Shown here: piece by piece, positions 24,277 through 38,300 of the stretch
Layout: each line of letters starts with the position of its first letter
Position numbering within the stretch: the first letter of the stretch is position 1
Assembly (NCBI GenBank): GCA_022376515.1
Contig: WTXI01000002.1
Location: forward strand, 124,001 to 188,000
Source: Lactifluus volemus
Taxonomy: Eukaryota > Basidiomycota > Agaricomycetes > Russulales > Russulaceae
Length of the DNA: 64,000 nt
Direction: 5' to 3'
The notes under the pieces: model-generated
The model's input: only the letters and a program-made list of their open reading frames with translations
Told to the model about the DNA's origin: nothing
Database searches by the model: none
Position numbers and translations under genes: made by a program

Positions 24277-27200
24277 CCAAATAGCCATCCCCTCCTCGAC
24301 TTTCTTATCCATATTCGATGCCGCCTTGGAGGAATACAAGAACGGGACTAGTCAAGATCTCCGAACGCATCCATTTGCCAGCCAGATCACCTCCTGCGAC
24401 TCCGTTGATGACATCCTGGCTATATTTCAAAGCCAAGTGGATGCTCTCAATCAAGCTAAGAAGAAATGTCAGACTTTGATGAAATGCCTCAACGCTATCG
24501 TACCTATCTTTCTGGTTTTTTCTGGTGTCGTAAGTGAGGGTGTTGGCCTGGTATGTCTCGGTGCATGACTTTTTTCCTTATTATCAATCTCAGTCACTCG
24601 TTTTCAGACGTTTTCTCCTGCGAAAGTGATATTTTCCGGAATCGGTGTCCTTCTCCAGGTAATGTCTTCCTTGATCACTAATCGTGCATCCTTGTAACAG
24701 TGTATCAGGCAGCTAAGGATTCATCCGGAAGCCATGATGTCCTTAGCGAAATCTTCGAACGTATTCAAGCGTTCCTCACCCGTGTCAAGATCTGCTCTGG
24801 GATTGAACTCACTAAGGAGATGAGGGAAATGCTCGGTAAAATAATGGCGGAGGTGCTCTGCATCCTCACACTTTCAACGAAAGAGATAAAGCAAGGAATA
24901 CTCAGTGAGTGTATGCGCTTGATGTCTCATTCTTTGCTCATCTCTCTTCAGAAAAGTTTTTGAACAAGCTGGCAGGAAGGCGAGAGATCGAGAATGCGCT
25001 ACAAAGATTGGACAAATTGACACAGGAAGAGACGCGCATTACAGTGACCTGTACCCTGCAGGGTAAGCACTACTTGCTTTTGTATATCGCACGCCAACCT
25101 GTTACACTCATTCTGCTCATACTAGTTGCGGACAAGATCAGCCGTTCGTTGTTCTCTAGCGTCTTCATCGTTTCTCCACTAAAACTGGGTTGTAGATAAT
25201 CAGGCGGGATCAGAGCTACGAAATTGGCTCTCCCCTCCAGATCCATCCGTGAATCACAGTATTGCACGAAGCCGTCACCACGAAGGAACTGCAACATGGT
25301 TCATTGACAATAGTTCATTCAATGAATGGAAATCATGTGGTTCCCTTTTGTGGATACATGGCAAACGTACCAACGTCTTCCCTTGCATCCTTATCATTTC
25401 TGATTGCCTCCTGGTTTTATAGCAGGCTCTGGAAAGAGTATTCTCTGGTATGTCGTTTTCAAATGGTTCATGGTGTGAAGCCCATGTCGTTTTACTAGCT
25501 CGTCAATCATCGAAAACATCAAGGAGACGTGCAACGACGGATTGGGTTCGATATGTTATTTCTATTTTGACTACAAAGACACTTCGAAGCGCGATATCCG
25601 CGGCTTGCTCTCTTCACTCCTGGTCCAGCTCTGTGACCAGTCTCACCATTTCTGGAACGTCCTTTCTCGATTATATAACACGCATAACGATGGAAGAGAA
25701 CGGCCAACAGAAGAGAAGCTAATAAAATGCCTCAAGGATATGCTCAACTTGGATGAACGACTGCCGGTGTACATCATCATAGATGCTTTGGATGAATGTC
25801 CAAACACTCCCCCTACTTCATCACCACGCAGGAAGCTCCTGAATCTCTTAGAGGATCTTGTCGAGTCACACCTCTCAAGAGTGCATATCCTTGTCACAAG
25901 TCGCGATGAACATGATATCCGACCAGTCCTTGAGTCCTTAACGCCTGTCCATATACCCCTGCACGATCAAAGTGGACAAAAGGATGACATTATCAATTAT
26001 GTCAAATTCGTGGTTCATTCATACAAAGAGACGCATAAATGGAGATCGGAAGATAAGGACCTGGTTATTCAGAGACTCTCTGAAGGTGCTAACGGGATGT
26101 AAGGATTTGTCCCTTCTGATGTAGGATATTTTCTCATGATATGACCTAGGTTTCGTTGGGTGGTATGTCAACTGGATAGGCTGTGTCAGGCATTCTCGTC
26201 AAGCATTCGGAAGATCTTGGATGACCTTCCGGTGACACTGGACGAGACCTACATTCGAATCCTACAAGACATCCCCGAGGAAAAATGGGAGCACGCCAAT
26301 CGTATTTTACAATGCGTCTTTGTGTCGTTCCGCCCACTACAAGTTGAAGAACTTGCCGAAGTTCTAGCGGTTCAGTTCGAAGCCGAAGAGATACCTGACC
26401 TGATCACGGACTGGCGCTTGGATGATCCTGAAGATGCACTGCTGTCGGCTTGTTCAAGTTTAATCGCAATTGTCCGGGTCGACGATTCCAGGGTAGTCGA
26501 ATTTTCGCACTTCTCGGTGAAGGAGTTTTTGATCTCGAATCGGTTGTCCACTTCACAAGGCAGAAATGTGTCACGGTACCACATTGCTCCTGAGCCGGCA
26601 CACATAATTCTTGCGCAAGCTTGTCTCGGCACTCTACTCCACCTCGGTGATGGGACCAATAAAAACAGGTTGAAGGAGTATCCTCTAGCGTTGTATGCGG
26701 CGGAAAAATGGGTGGATCATGCCCGGTTTGAGAATGTTTCATCCTCTATACGAGTTGGGATGGAACAATTATTCGACTCATCGAAACCACATTTTTCTAC
26801 TTGGATTCGGATCCACGATAGGGATGAAAGGTGGCAATTTCCCTCGCAACAGCGTCGTAGAGGGACTCCTCTATACTATGCTGCGGGATGTGGTTTCCAT
26901 AGCCTGGCAAAGCAACTTATCACCGTAAATCCGCAAGACGTAAAGGCAGCAGCTGGTCGCTGTGAATTTCCATTTGTTGTGGCGTCGCTTATGGAACATC
27001 TGGATGTAATGGGCCTTCTACTGAAGCATGGGGCAGAGATAAATGCCAAAGGATATCGCGGTATGACTCCACTGCACGCAGCCGCACAACTCCGGAACGT
27101 GAAGACCATGAAGTTCTTGCTCAAGAATGGAGCAGACATAGGCTCCAGAAATAGCGATAGTGATACTCCTTTAGGGGTGGCATCGCTTGCTGGGTCCGTC

Positions 27201-27704
27201 GAGGCTGTGCAGATGCTTGTGGAGCGCGGTGCGGATGTGAACGTGCGTGGAAGCTACGGCCGGACTCCATTGCATTATGCATCCTGGGCCCACAAACGTA
27301 TTTTTCGTCTCGGTAGACTCCACAACCCAGAAGTTGTACATTTTCTACTCCAGCACAATGCCAATGTCGATGCTCGGGATGATGACGGAAAGACGGCATT
27401 GCACTTCGTTTCGTCAAAAGGACACCTCAAGGCCGCGGAGTTCCTTCTTGAAAGCGGAGCAGACGTGAACGCGTACGACAATAAACAGTGCACTCCATTG
27501 TATTACGTGTCTGGCGCGGGGCACGGCTTCCTGCGCGAAAGTCCTGGCGATGGACTTCGAGTCGAGATCGCACAGCTACTCCTGAAGCATGGCGCTGATG
27601 TGCATACGCGGAACAAGTCTAACGAGACTCCATTACAAGTAATGCTGAAAGGAGGTGAAAGCGAGGTTGCAAAGCTGCTGATGGAGTATGGCGCTAAGGA
27701 ATAG
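24263..27704 (+). CDS. Goodbye-NACHT-ankyrin STAND receptor (NLR), copy B
   Basis: Intact copy of 998 residues. Exons: 24263-24550, 24608-24658, 24709-24904, 24952-25062, 25196-25366, 25423-25447, 25499-26098 and 26150-27704, all GT-AG and in phase. It differs from copies C-E by a more A-like N-terminal half (FLNKLAGRREIENAL) and by individual substitutions such as DNQAGSELRNW after the Goodbye domain. The linker before the ankyrin region is short (HDRDERWQFPSQQRRR). One ankyrin loop reads WAHKRIFRLGRLHNPEVV, as in copy A, not the C/D type. Walker A GKPGSGKS and Walker B VYIIIDALDEC are present. Its promoter region carries the 680-bp retro-insertion about 640 bp upstream. Confidence 0.92.
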
Positions 27705-28280
27705 TAGGGGTAATCAATTTAGCAGTACTGTAATGTCTAACTGTATGTTCTACTTATCTCAGAAATTTCGTTTGCACACTTTTGAAGCGCAGAACACGGA
27801 CAAGTACTAGATACCTTCACATATATCCCATGTCGAGTAGCCTAATCAGGTCACTCATATCAATAATTCAACCTAAGTGATGCGTGCAAGTTGCGCTGAT
27901 CCGAGTCAATAGTACATGTCATAGACCCTTTACGTTCCTTTTCCACAGGTGTAGGCGGCAAAAACAGGGTGACAATGTCCCAAAAGTACTGTAGCAGCGT
28001 ACCGCGTCACGCAACAGTCAGACTGGTGTTGTGAGTTCAATCCGGATCAATCGGAGACAGGACAGTCCAATCCAAGGCGCATCATAATGGCACTGGCAGA
28101 TGCACCGCCGAGCCCGAGCCCAAGTCGGGGCTCCGACTTCAGTTGGGGCACTTTATTTTGAGGCTCCGCCATCCGGAAATAACTGGAAATACCACCAGAT
28201 TCACGGTTACTGTCGCCGTGGTAGAACGGCACCAAACTACAGCAAAGCGCGTGCATCCTCCGTCTATATGATACAAAGTG
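27705..28280. other. Convergent spacer, unit 2
   Basis: Shared tail sequence after the receptor stop followed by the 3' flank of the VPS54 fragment. No extra gene is seen. Confidence 0.5.
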
Positions 28281-29376
28281 CTATGTCGTCACTACACTCG
28301 CACTCTCGCGAGTTGGGTCCGGTACGGCCATCTGGCTCGGCTCTACTACATCACCCTTGGCAGGTGTGGGGGGAGCTTGTCCGAATTCATCACCGCCGTC
28401 TACACTTGCACTTGGATCCGCCCGCTCGGACACATCGCCATTCTGTCTCTCAACTTCCGCATGCTACTGCCGTTCTTCCTCTGTCCACACAGGCGTCGGC
28501 GTCGGGGGTTGCCCAGTATAGGCTACGGCGTTGGCGTCGTCGGCAATTCGCGCTGCTGTTTCTCCACCGGAAGCGGTGTTGGCGAGAAAGATGAGAGGTT
28601 TGAATCCTCCTCCCTGTGTCTCTTTGGTGTCACCGACGCGGGTACAGGAATAGGCGCAGGGACCGTCGCTGCTGGGTCACGGTGGTGGAACGTGAGAGCA
28701 CGCCCTTAGGGCGTTCGTTCGAGAAGAGCGAGGGTCGCTTTGCTGGTGGTGGTGGAACGGCGACACGGGGCGAACCTAGCGGGGCATTGCTGGGAGCGGC
28801 GATGACGGTGCGGGCATGGGAGTCGTCGGACGTGGAGATGTGAGCGCGTTGCCGACTCACTTATCCCCTACGAGCGACTCAAAGAAAGAGGTTGGCCCGC
28901 CTGCCGTTTTGAGGACCGAAAACGTCTCATCTACGTCCGTGAGCAATCTACATTTGGGTAATCGTGAGCGCCGCTCTGAATAGCATTATAAGAGTGAGCG
29001 TGGTTGATAGCTGCGAATACCTGAGTCGTCACGAATTACATATACATCACTGGCACAGCCTCGTCAGCGGCATGATGCCATAATTCCGTACTTTTATGAC
29101 CGCGCTGGCGAGGTAGCGTGACAGAACTTTGTGCAGTAACTGTCTCCTTTACCAGTAACTCCATATATTCGTTCACGCCGGGTTTCGCAGGCGGAAGATC
29201 CCAACTGATCGCGTTGAGGCTCTTGAGATGGACTGTGAGACGGTCACCCATGACCACAGCCAGCTTTGTGTGAATCTCGTTTTGGTACTCCATGCTTGAG
29301 TTTGTCAAACTCAACGAGAATGACTGCTTGCTTCTGGGAGAAGAGGACAACTTGAACGCCGAGGAGAGATCTCCAC
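28281..29376 (-). pseudogene. vps54: VPS54 3' fragment, unit 2 (deleted copy)
   Basis: Same deletion derivative as in unit 1. It has the conserved tail stop at 28281, low-complexity tail sequence (VPPPPAKRPSLFSNERPKG at 28700-28760) and a damaged C-terminal domain at 29036-29350 (NEIHTKLAVVMGDRLTVHLKSL). It shares the internal junction to EXPERA exon-1 sequence with unit 1, so the deletion predates the split of these two units. No complete frame remains. Confidence 0.8.
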
Positions 29377-29400
29377 TTGGATGTAATTATTCGACCGTAA

Positions 29401-29467
29401 CGTATCAAGAAGAAAATAAAATAAAAAGATCCATCGGTCGAGAATTCAAAGGACTGGGAGCGGTCAT
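29401..29467 (-). pseudogene. EXPERA first-exon remnant, unit 3 boundary
   Basis: Matches the unit 2 remnant, with the start codon at 29465-29467, but has lost one base in the TTT-rich stretch encoding DLFYFIFF, so even the exon frame is broken. Upstream CCGGAAGTTGG and TTACGTCA (29552-29559) are preserved, so the promoter part outlived the coding part. Confidence 0.8.
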
Positions 29468-29820
29468 AATAGGCGCAACCGGAAGTTGGAAATGGATTGT
29501 GAGAAAGGGGAAGGGTGCGAAGCGCTGGTAGAGTGGAAATCAACGATAACCTTACGTCACCGTGACTGATTCCCCCACTCCTGCCCAAACGTACAGTACT
29601 GTAGCACAGTAGTACAAGTTCAAATGTTCTTCCCAGGCAACCAACTACCAACTTATGCAGTTATTCAACTTGAAGTGCTTAATAAGATTCTCCTTTTCAT
29701 GAAGTCGATGAGCGCTTAACATTATAGTAATCGTGTTCATCAAAGTCCCATCATCTACGAAACTTAGCTATCGAAGCGGCAATTTTAACACTTCAAGTTG
29801 TTTTTGATGCCTCAAATACA

Positions 29821-29913
29821 ATGTCCGCAGATGTACCAGGATACACTATAGCGCACGGGCTGGCGGGACTTGTGCATGTGGGTGCCGTAAAATTTATAGG
29901 TGCAGGAGTCTGA
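29821..29913 (+). promoter_or_regulatory. Upstream frame in the leader of NLR copy C
   Basis: Thirty codons beginning MSADVPGYTIAHGLAGLVHV, homologous to the frames before copies B, D and E, but ended early by TGA at 29911. It lies 239 nt before the copy C start codon. Confidence 0.3.
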
Positions 29914-30059
29914 GCGGATGTAGGGAAAGGAAAACCTAGATCGAGATGTAGTTGAGACTCGGAATCCTCACAATTGCCCTTATCGATGTCGAGCGTCTAT
30001 ACATCGATAAATACTAGCAAATGCTATGACTACGTCGGTATCATCCCCCTGCGAACGTC

Positions 30060-33000
30060 ATGTCTACAACTAATCAAACAATCATCCCCTCCTCGACTTT
30101 CCTATCCATATTCGATGCCGCCTTGGAGGAATACAAGAACAAGACTGGTCAAGATCTCCGAACGCATCCATTTGCCAACCAGATCGCCTCCTGCGACTCC
30201 GCTGATGCCATCCTGGCTATATTTCAAAACCAAGTGGATGCTCTCAATCAAGCCAAGAAGAAATGTCAGACTTTGATGAAATGTCTTAACGCTATCGTAC
30301 CTATCTTTCTGGTTTTTTCTGGTGTCGTAAGTGAGGGTGTTGGCCTGGTATGTCTCCGTGCATGACATTTTTCCTTATTATCGATCTCAGTCACTCGTTT
30401 TCAGACGTTTTCTCCTGCGAAAGTGATATTTTCCGGAATCGGAGTCCTTCTCCAGGTAATGTCTTCCTTGATCACTAATCGTGCGTCCTTGTAACAGTGT
30501 ATCAGGCAGCTAAGGATTCATCCGGAAGCCATGATGTCCTTAGCGAAATCTTCGAACGTATTCAAGCATTCCTCACCCGTGTCAAGATCTATTCTGGGAT
30601 CGATCTGACCAAGGAAATGACCGAGATGCTCGGTAAATTGATGGCAGAGGTGCTCTGCATCCTCACACTTTCAAAGAAAGAGATAAAGCAAGGAATACTC
30701 AGTGAGTGTATGTGCTTGATGTCTCATTCTTCGCTTATCTCTCTTCAGAAAAGTTTTTCGCCAAGGTGGCGGGAAGGCGAGAGATTGAGAATGCGCTACA
30801 AAGACTGGATAAATTGACACAGGAAGAGACGCGCATGACAGTGACCAGTACCCTGCAGGGTAAGCACTGCTTACTTTTGTACATCGCACACCAACCTTTT
30901 ACACACACTCTACTCATAGTTGTGGACAAGATCAACCGTTCGTTGTTCTCTAGCGTCCTCATTGTTTATCACATTCACTAAAACTGCATTGTAGGTAATC
31001 AGTCGCGATCAGCGCTACGAAAGTGGCTCTCCCCTCCGGATCCATCCGTGAATCACAGTATTGCACGAAGCCGTCACCACGAAGGAACTGCAACGTGGTT
31101 CTTTGACAATATTTCATTCAATGAATGGAAATCAAGTCATTCCCTTTTGTGGATAAATGGCAAACGTACCAACATCTTCCCTTCGCGTCTTTATCATTGC
31201 TGATTGCCTTCTGGCTTTATAGCAGGCTCTGGAAAGAGTACTCTCTGGTATGTCATTTTCGAATGGTTCACGTTCAGGACCTCATGTCGTTTACCAGTTC
31301 GTCAATCGTTGAGAACATCAAGGACACCTCCAACCACAGATTGGGTTCGATATGTTATTTCTATTTTGACTACAAAGACACTTCGAAGCGCGATATCCGC
31401 GGCTTGCTCTCTTCACTCCTGATCCAGCTCTGTGACCAGTCTCATCATTTCTGGGGCCTCCTGTCTCGACTATATGACACGCATAACAATGGGAGAGAAC
31501 AACCAACTGAAGAGAAGCTAATGAAATGCCTTAAGGACATGCTCAACTTGGATGAACGACTGCCGGTGTACATCATCATAGATGCTTTGGATGAATGTTT
31601 AAACAATCCCCCTACTTCATCACCACGCAGGAAGGTCCTGGATCTCCTAGAGGATCTTGTCAAGTCACACTTCTCAAGGGTGCATATCCTTGTCACAAGT
31701 CGTGATGAACATGATATCCGACATGCGTTTCAGTCCTTGCCATCTCTCCATATCACCCTGCATGATCAAGGGGGACAAAAGGATGACATTGTCAATTATG
31801 TCAAATTCATGACTCATTCACACAAAGACATGCAGAAATGGAGATCGAAGGATAGGGACCTGGTTATCCAGAGACTCTCCGAAGGCGCTAACGGGATGTA
31901 AGGTTTCAAGTTCCTTGTTCCTTCTGATCTGGGATATTTTCTCATTGTATGGTCTAGGTTTCGTTGGGTGGCCCTTCAACTGGATAGGCTGTGTCAGGCA
32001 TTCTCGTCAAGCATTCGGAAGATCTTGGATGACCTTCCGGTGACACTGGACGAGACCTACATTCGAATCTTACAAGACATCCCCGAGGAAAAATGGGAGC
32101 ACGCCAATCGTATTTTACAATGTGTCTTTGTGTCGACCCGCCCACTACAAGTCGAAGAACTTGCCGAAGTTCTAGCAGTTCAGTTCGAAGCCGAAGATAT
32201 ACCTGACCTGATCACGGACTGGCGCTTAGATGATCCTGAAGATGCACTGCTGTCGGCTTGTTCAAGTTTAATCGCAATCGTCTCTGTCAATAATTCCCGG
32301 GTTGTCGAATTTTCGCACTTCTCTGTGAAGGAGTTCTTGATCTCGAATCGGTTGTCCACTTCACCAGGCAGAAATTTGTCACGGTACCACATTGCTCCTG
32401 AGCCGGCACACATAATTCTTGCACAAGCTTGTCTCGGCACCCTACTCCACCTCGGTGATGAAATCGATGATAACGGACTGAAGGAGTATCCTCTAGCGTT
32501 ATATGCGGCGTTCCATTGGATGGATCATGCCCAGTTTGGGAATGTTTCATCCTCTATACGAGTTGGGATGGAACAATTATTTGACTCATCGAAACCACAT
32601 TTTTCTACCTGGATCCAGATCTGCGATATGGACGGAATATGGGGAGACTTCATCGACAGTTGGGGATATTTCAACTACGAATGGAACAAGCCCCCTATAG
32701 GGACTCCTCTGTACTATGCCGCGGGATGTGGTTTCCACAGCCTGGCAAAGCAACTTATCACCGTAAATCCGCAACTCGTAAACGCAGCAAGTGGATACCA
32801 TGGATTTCCACTTATTGTGGCGTCGTATATGGGATACCTGGACGTAATGGGCCTTCTACGGGAGCATGGGGCAGACATAAATGCCAAAGACCCTCACGGT
32901 ATGACTCCACTGCACACAGCCTCAGAACGCCGGAAAGTGAAGACCATGAAGTTCTTGCTCGAGAATGGAGCAGACATCGACTCCAGAAATGACGATGATG

Positions 33001-33542
33001 ACACTCCTTTAGGGATGGCATCGCTTGGTGGGACCCTCGAGGTTGTGCAGCTGTTGGTGGAGCGCGGTGCGGATGTGAACGCGCGTGGAAGCTTCGGTCG
33101 GACTCCATTGCATTATGCATTCCGGACTGGCAAACTTAATAGTCTTTCCTATGGAGTCTACAACCCAGAAGTTGCCCATTTTCTACTCCAGCACAATGCC
33201 GATGTCCATGCTCGGGATGATGACGGAGCGACAGCATTGCACTTCGTCTCATCAGAAGGATACCTCAAGGCCGCGGAGTTCCTTCTTGAAAGCGGAGCAG
33301 ACGTGAACGCCCACGACAATGGACAGTGCACTCCATTATATTACGTGTCTAACCCGTGGCACAGCTTCCTGCACGGAAGTCCTGGCAATGGACTCCAAGT
33401 CGGGATGGCACAGCTACTCCTGAAGCACGGCGCTCTTGTGCATACGCGGAACAAGTCCAACGAGACTCCATTACAAGTAATGCTGAAACGAGGTGAAAGC
33501 GAGGTTGCAAAGCTGCTGATGGAGTATGGCGCTAAGGAATAG
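30060..33542 (+). CDS. Goodbye-NACHT-ankyrin STAND receptor (NLR), copy C
   Basis: Intact copy of 1008 residues, the longest. Exons: 30060-30347, 30405-30455, 30506-30701, 30749-30859, 30995-31165, 31223-31247, 31298-31897 and 31958-33542. Walker A is GKPGSGKS with a T in the next position (GKST), against I in the other copies. Its extra length sits in the linker before the ankyrin domain (near 32610-32700), which is rich in Trp, Asp and aromatic residues and shares little with the other copies. Eight ankyrin repeats follow; repeat 5 has the loop FRTGKLNSLSYGVYNPEVA. The 3' neighbour is the VPS54 copy interrupted by the copia element. Confidence 0.93.
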
Positions 33543-34093
33543 TAGGGGTAATCAATTTAGCAGTACTGTAATGTCTAACTGTCTGTTCTGTTTATCTCAG
33601 AAATCTCGTTAGAACACGTTTGAAACGCAGAACACTGACACGTACTAGATACCTTCACATATATCCCATGTCGAGTAGCCTAATCAGGTCACTCATATCA
33701 ATAATTCAACCCAAGTGATTGCGTGCAAGTTGTGCTGATTCGAGTCAATACATGTCATAGACCCTTACGTTCCTTTTCCACAGGTGTAGGCGCGGCCAAC
33801 TGGGTGACAATGACCCAAAAGTAGCAGCGTACTGCGTCACGTAACAATCAGACTGGTGTTTGTGTTGGGTCAGCAATCACCGTTAGGACAGTCCAATCCA
33901 AGGCACATAGCAAAGTGCTCCGAGCCCGAGTCGGAGTTCCGACTTGGGACACTTTATTTTGAGGCGCCGTCATCCGGACATAATTGGAAATACCACCAGT
34001 TTCACGGTACTTTCACCCATCAAAATAAGGCGCCAAACTACAGCAAAGCGCGTGCATCCAGATAGCGAAAGTCCGTCTATACGATACAAAGTG
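33543..34093. other. Convergent spacer, unit 3
   Basis: Array-wide tail sequence after the receptor stop, then the 3' flank of VPS54 copy 1. No gene of its own. Confidence 0.5.
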
Positions 34094-34859
34094 CTATGTC
34101 GTCACTACACTCGCACTCTCGGGAGTAGGGTCCGGTACGGCCATCTGGCTCGTCTCTACTACATCGTCCTTCGCAGGTGTGGGGGGCGCTTGTCCGATGT
34201 CATCACCATGGCCTTGGCCTTGCGAGATCTCGTCTACACCTGCACTTGGATCATGACGCTCGGATACATCACCATTTTGTCTCACGGCCTCATCACGCTC
34301 CTGCCGATCCTCCTCTGTCCACCCAGGCGTCGGCGACGGGGTTGCCTGTATAAGCAACGGCGTTGGCGTCGTCGGCAATTCGCGTTGTTGTTTCTCCACC
34401 GGAAGCGGTGTTGGCGAGAGAGGTGAGAGGACCTGCTTGAATCCTCCTCCTCCCTGTTTCTCTTGTGGTGTCACCGGCGCGGGTACAGGAATGGGCGCAG
34501 GGACGGGTGGTTGCTGCGTGGTGGCCGATCGTGATAGCATGCCCTTGACCGAAAAGAGCAAGGGCCGCTTTGCTGGTGGTGGTGGCACAGCAGCATGGGG
34601 CGAACCTAGCGGGACATGGCCGGGAGATAGAGGTAGCGAGGATGACGGCACGGGTGTGGGAGTCGTCGGACGGGGAGATGTGGGCCCGTTGCCGACTCGC
34701 TTATCCCCTACCAGCGTCTCAAGGAGAGCAGTTGGCGCGCCTGCCGTTTTGAGCACCGAAAACTTCTCATGTAGGAAATGCGCGTCCGTGAGCGATCTAT
34801 ATTCGAGTAGTCGTGAGCCCCGCGTTGAATACCGTATAAGAGTGAGCCCACCGCTCTTT

Positions 34860-35344
34860 TAGTGTGCAAAAATCGGGAGGAACGAGCGGTGGCAGCGGCG
34901 GCAAACAATAAAACGGGGGAGCGGGCAGGCATGCGCGCGGAATGGGAACAATAGGACGAGACTCTTTCGGAGTCTCGTCTGGTTACTATATATTGTTCTG
35001 TAGACTAGTGAAATTGCTAATTGAAGAAGGGGGACTAGTAGTTTAAGGGAATGGTCTCGATCTTGGCCTCGAGAGTGGCCGCTCGTAGTGAACGTGGGCA
35101 TGGGACTAAGTCCTCGGCGCGGGGAATATACTAACTAAATAAAAGGGGTGTCGAGGATAGAAAAGGAATGGTATAGTAAGTGAACGGCTGTGGGCGATCG
35201 CCCCCAACGGGGAGCGGTCGTTATCCACACCGGCGGGTCCTTGGGGTGCCTAGGACGTTGGCTGTCCCGTCCTTGGTACCCCCTAATGCTGGGCGCCGTT
35301 CTCGGCCGCCAGCCTTTCTCCCGCGTCCTCGTGATTCCTCGTCA
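34860..35344 (-). repeat. Copia 3' LTR (relative to coding strand)
   Basis: 485 bp, same length as its partner. All differences from the partner fall at positions where one of the two copies still has, or both can derive from, a CpG. Confidence 0.95.
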
Positions 35345-38300
35345 CTCCCCCGCGAGCGCCGTTGAGGGCCTGCAACAGACTGAGTCCGGCAGCGTGCCGC
35401 GTGACCCTCCAGGCCGGTAGCGCCTTCGTGAGGATGTCGGCTGTCATGTCGTCAGTGGGGCAGTAGGTGATGGATAGCTCCCCCGTGTTGATGACTTGTC
35501 GGATGTAGTGGTAACGAATGTCGATGTGCTTTGTTCTGGCTCGATAGTTATCATCAGTGGCAATCTTGAGGGCTGCCTGATTATCACAGTAGATCATGGT
35601 TGAATTTTCGAAAGGAGTTAGCAACTCTCCTTTGAGGCGGTGAAGCCACACTGCTTCCTTCGCAGCGTGGGTCGCCGCCACGTATTCTGCTTCCGTGGTG
35701 GACAGGGTGATGATCTCCTGCTTGCGAGATCGCCACGAGATCGCCCCTCCATCGATAAGGAACGCGTAGCCCGATATGGCATGGCGGTGCGGCTGCGATG
35801 CGCCGTCTGCATCCGTGTATCCGATGAGGTCGTGCTGCTCACTGCTGTAGGTGAGCTCGAGGTGTCGTGTGCCCGATAGGTAGCGCAGGACGCGCTTCAC
35901 CGCATCCCAATGCAGCTCCCCCCGGGTTCTCAAGAAATTGGGAGAGGGTCGAGATCGCGAACGCGATGTCGGGGCGCGTGGCGACTGCGGCGTACATGAG
36001 GCTTCCAATTGCCTCTCGATATGGTGTTTTTCGCATATGGGCTGCCTCTGTCTCATCAGCAGGGCAATCATCTTTGGAATAAAGTATGTTTGGGATCATG
36101 GGTGAGCTCTGAGCCTTGGCATCACCCAGTCCATATCTCGCAACAATAGACTTGATGTATTCTGATTGCAAGAGCGAGATGGTGTGCGCGGCGCGGTCTC
36201 GGGTGACTCGGATCCCGAGGAGCCAACTGATCGGCCCCAAGTTGGTGAGGGCGTAGCGCGCGTTCAGCTGCGCCTTGTACCGTTGCATGAGCTCGCTAGA
36301 GCTGCTCGTAATGATGCAGTCGTCGACATGGACTGCGAGGATTAGGACGTCGTCCTTCTCCTGCGCTCGGAAAATGCCCGGGTCGGATTGCGTGACGCAG
36401 AGGCCGAGGTCATTGAGCGCGCGCGTGAGGGTGTCGTACCATTGACGCCTGGCCTGCTTGAGCCCGTAGAGGGACTTCCGCAGCCGTTTCACGCTGCCGC
36501 TGCTCTCCTCGAAGCCAGGGGGTTCCTGCATATAGATCTCTTCCTCCTCCCCCAGCTCACCATTTAAGTAAGCGCTATTAAAATCAAAAGTGTCTATGTC
36601 CCAGTCGTAGCGCGCAGCGATCGTGAGGATGGTGCGAATGCTGGCTAGTTTCGCAACCGGGGAGAAGATGTCGAAGTAGTCGATGCCGTAAATTTGCATG
36701 AACCCGTGCGCGACAAGGCGCGCCTTGTATTTGTTGATCGCGCCGTTGGCCTTACGCTTGAGTCAGAAGACCCACTTGCTGCCGACGACGTTTTTGCCTT
36801 CAGGGCGGGGAACTGTGTCCCAGGTGCCCGCGCGTTCGAGCGTCTCGATCTCGCGTTCCATCGTGTGCTGCCACTCGGGCCAGTCGGGGCGGGATCGCGC
36901 CTCGGAGACGGAGCGCGGGTCACCGTTCGCGTCGTGCGCTGCCGCGGTCATCGTCATATCGATCTCTACATGAAATGCCATCTCTGCATAGCTAGGTTCT
37001 TCAGGGGCTGTGACAAAAGACTCGTTAGCTGAGTCTGTTCCGCGCTGGGATAATGTCACCCGGCGCACGTGCCCTCGGAGGCTGGTTTCTGGGGCATCTT
37101 CTTCTCTGGTGGCCTGCTCGCCCTGCGACAGCTTCGCTATTCGTGCCGATCAGCGCGGCGGCTCGGATCGTATTTGCGGGGGCGGCTTCACTTTCTTCGG
37201 CGCTCGGGGCGGCTGTGGCGGTGGTGGTGCTGGCTCCGGTGGTGTGATCGGTGACGGCATCACATAGTCATCTTCTGCCGCTTGGTCCGGGGCCTCGGCG
37301 TCGTTTTCTGGCTGTTCTGAGGTCGGGTCGGGTTCCGGAGCGCCGGCATCGGGATGCCGCGTTTGGGGCGTCAGGATGACGCTGGGCTGACTTTTCGGGG
37401 CTACGACTTTGTTCTGGACTTGTACTTGAGGTTGTGAGGGGATGTACACTGTCACTGTGTCAGTGGTGAACTTTACATCTCTCTCAGCTGTGATGGAGTG
37501 CTTCTCTGGCCAATATATCCTGTGGGCATGGGGGCTCTCTTTATCATAGCCTACCCATCGTGCTTGCAAGGCCTGGGCATCTAGTTTCGAGCCCTTGAAG
37601 CTTTTGACCCACACCCGCTGGCCCCATTCCGGAACGCCAGCCAAATTCGGCTTGTGTCCATGGAGGCATTCGAAGGGGGTGATCGCACCTAGCGCGCGCG
37701 TGGACGTCCGGTTCTTCAGCCAGGTGGCATGCTGGAGTGCCTCGCCCCATAGAGATTTGGGGAGGCCGGACTGGTGGAGGAGGGCGCGGATGCGTTCCAT
37801 GAGGCGCCGGTTGAGCGATTCCGCGATGCCGTTGTGCTGCGGGGTGTCATGTGTGGTGAGCCGTTGCTCCGTCCCACGTTGCCGGAGGAAGGCCTTGAGA
37901 TCGTTGCTGGTGTACTCGCCCCCTCGGTTGGAGTGGAAACGGCGTATCGTCACGCCATGCTGCGTGCGCGCCCATGCCGCGAATTCCTTGTAGGCGGCGG
38001 CGGCGTCTGATTTCGCTTTGAGGGTGTTGGTCCAGGTGTACCGAGAGTGATCGTCAGTGAAAGTAATGTAATAGCACTTCCCACCAAGGCTGTTGACAGG
38101 AGAGGGCCCCCACACATCAGAGTGGACTTCTTCTCCAAAGAAGGTGGCAGGTGGGGCTTCTCTTTCAGGTCTGATGGCTTTTCTGGTCGTCTTAGCATAA
38201 TCACAAGAGTCACAAGTGAAGGGGGATCCTTCATCAATAAGATTCACTCCTTGGATGGAGTTGTGTCGAACGAGAGAGTGTAGGGTGTCGACGCTGACGT

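Noticed and set aside
34094..34756. Stand-alone Pro-rich protein on the minus strand (also at 21763, 28281, 49352 and 61640)
   Set aside because: In copy 3 this frame is spliced in phase to the VPS54 C-terminal domain, so it is the VPS54 tail rather than a separate gene.
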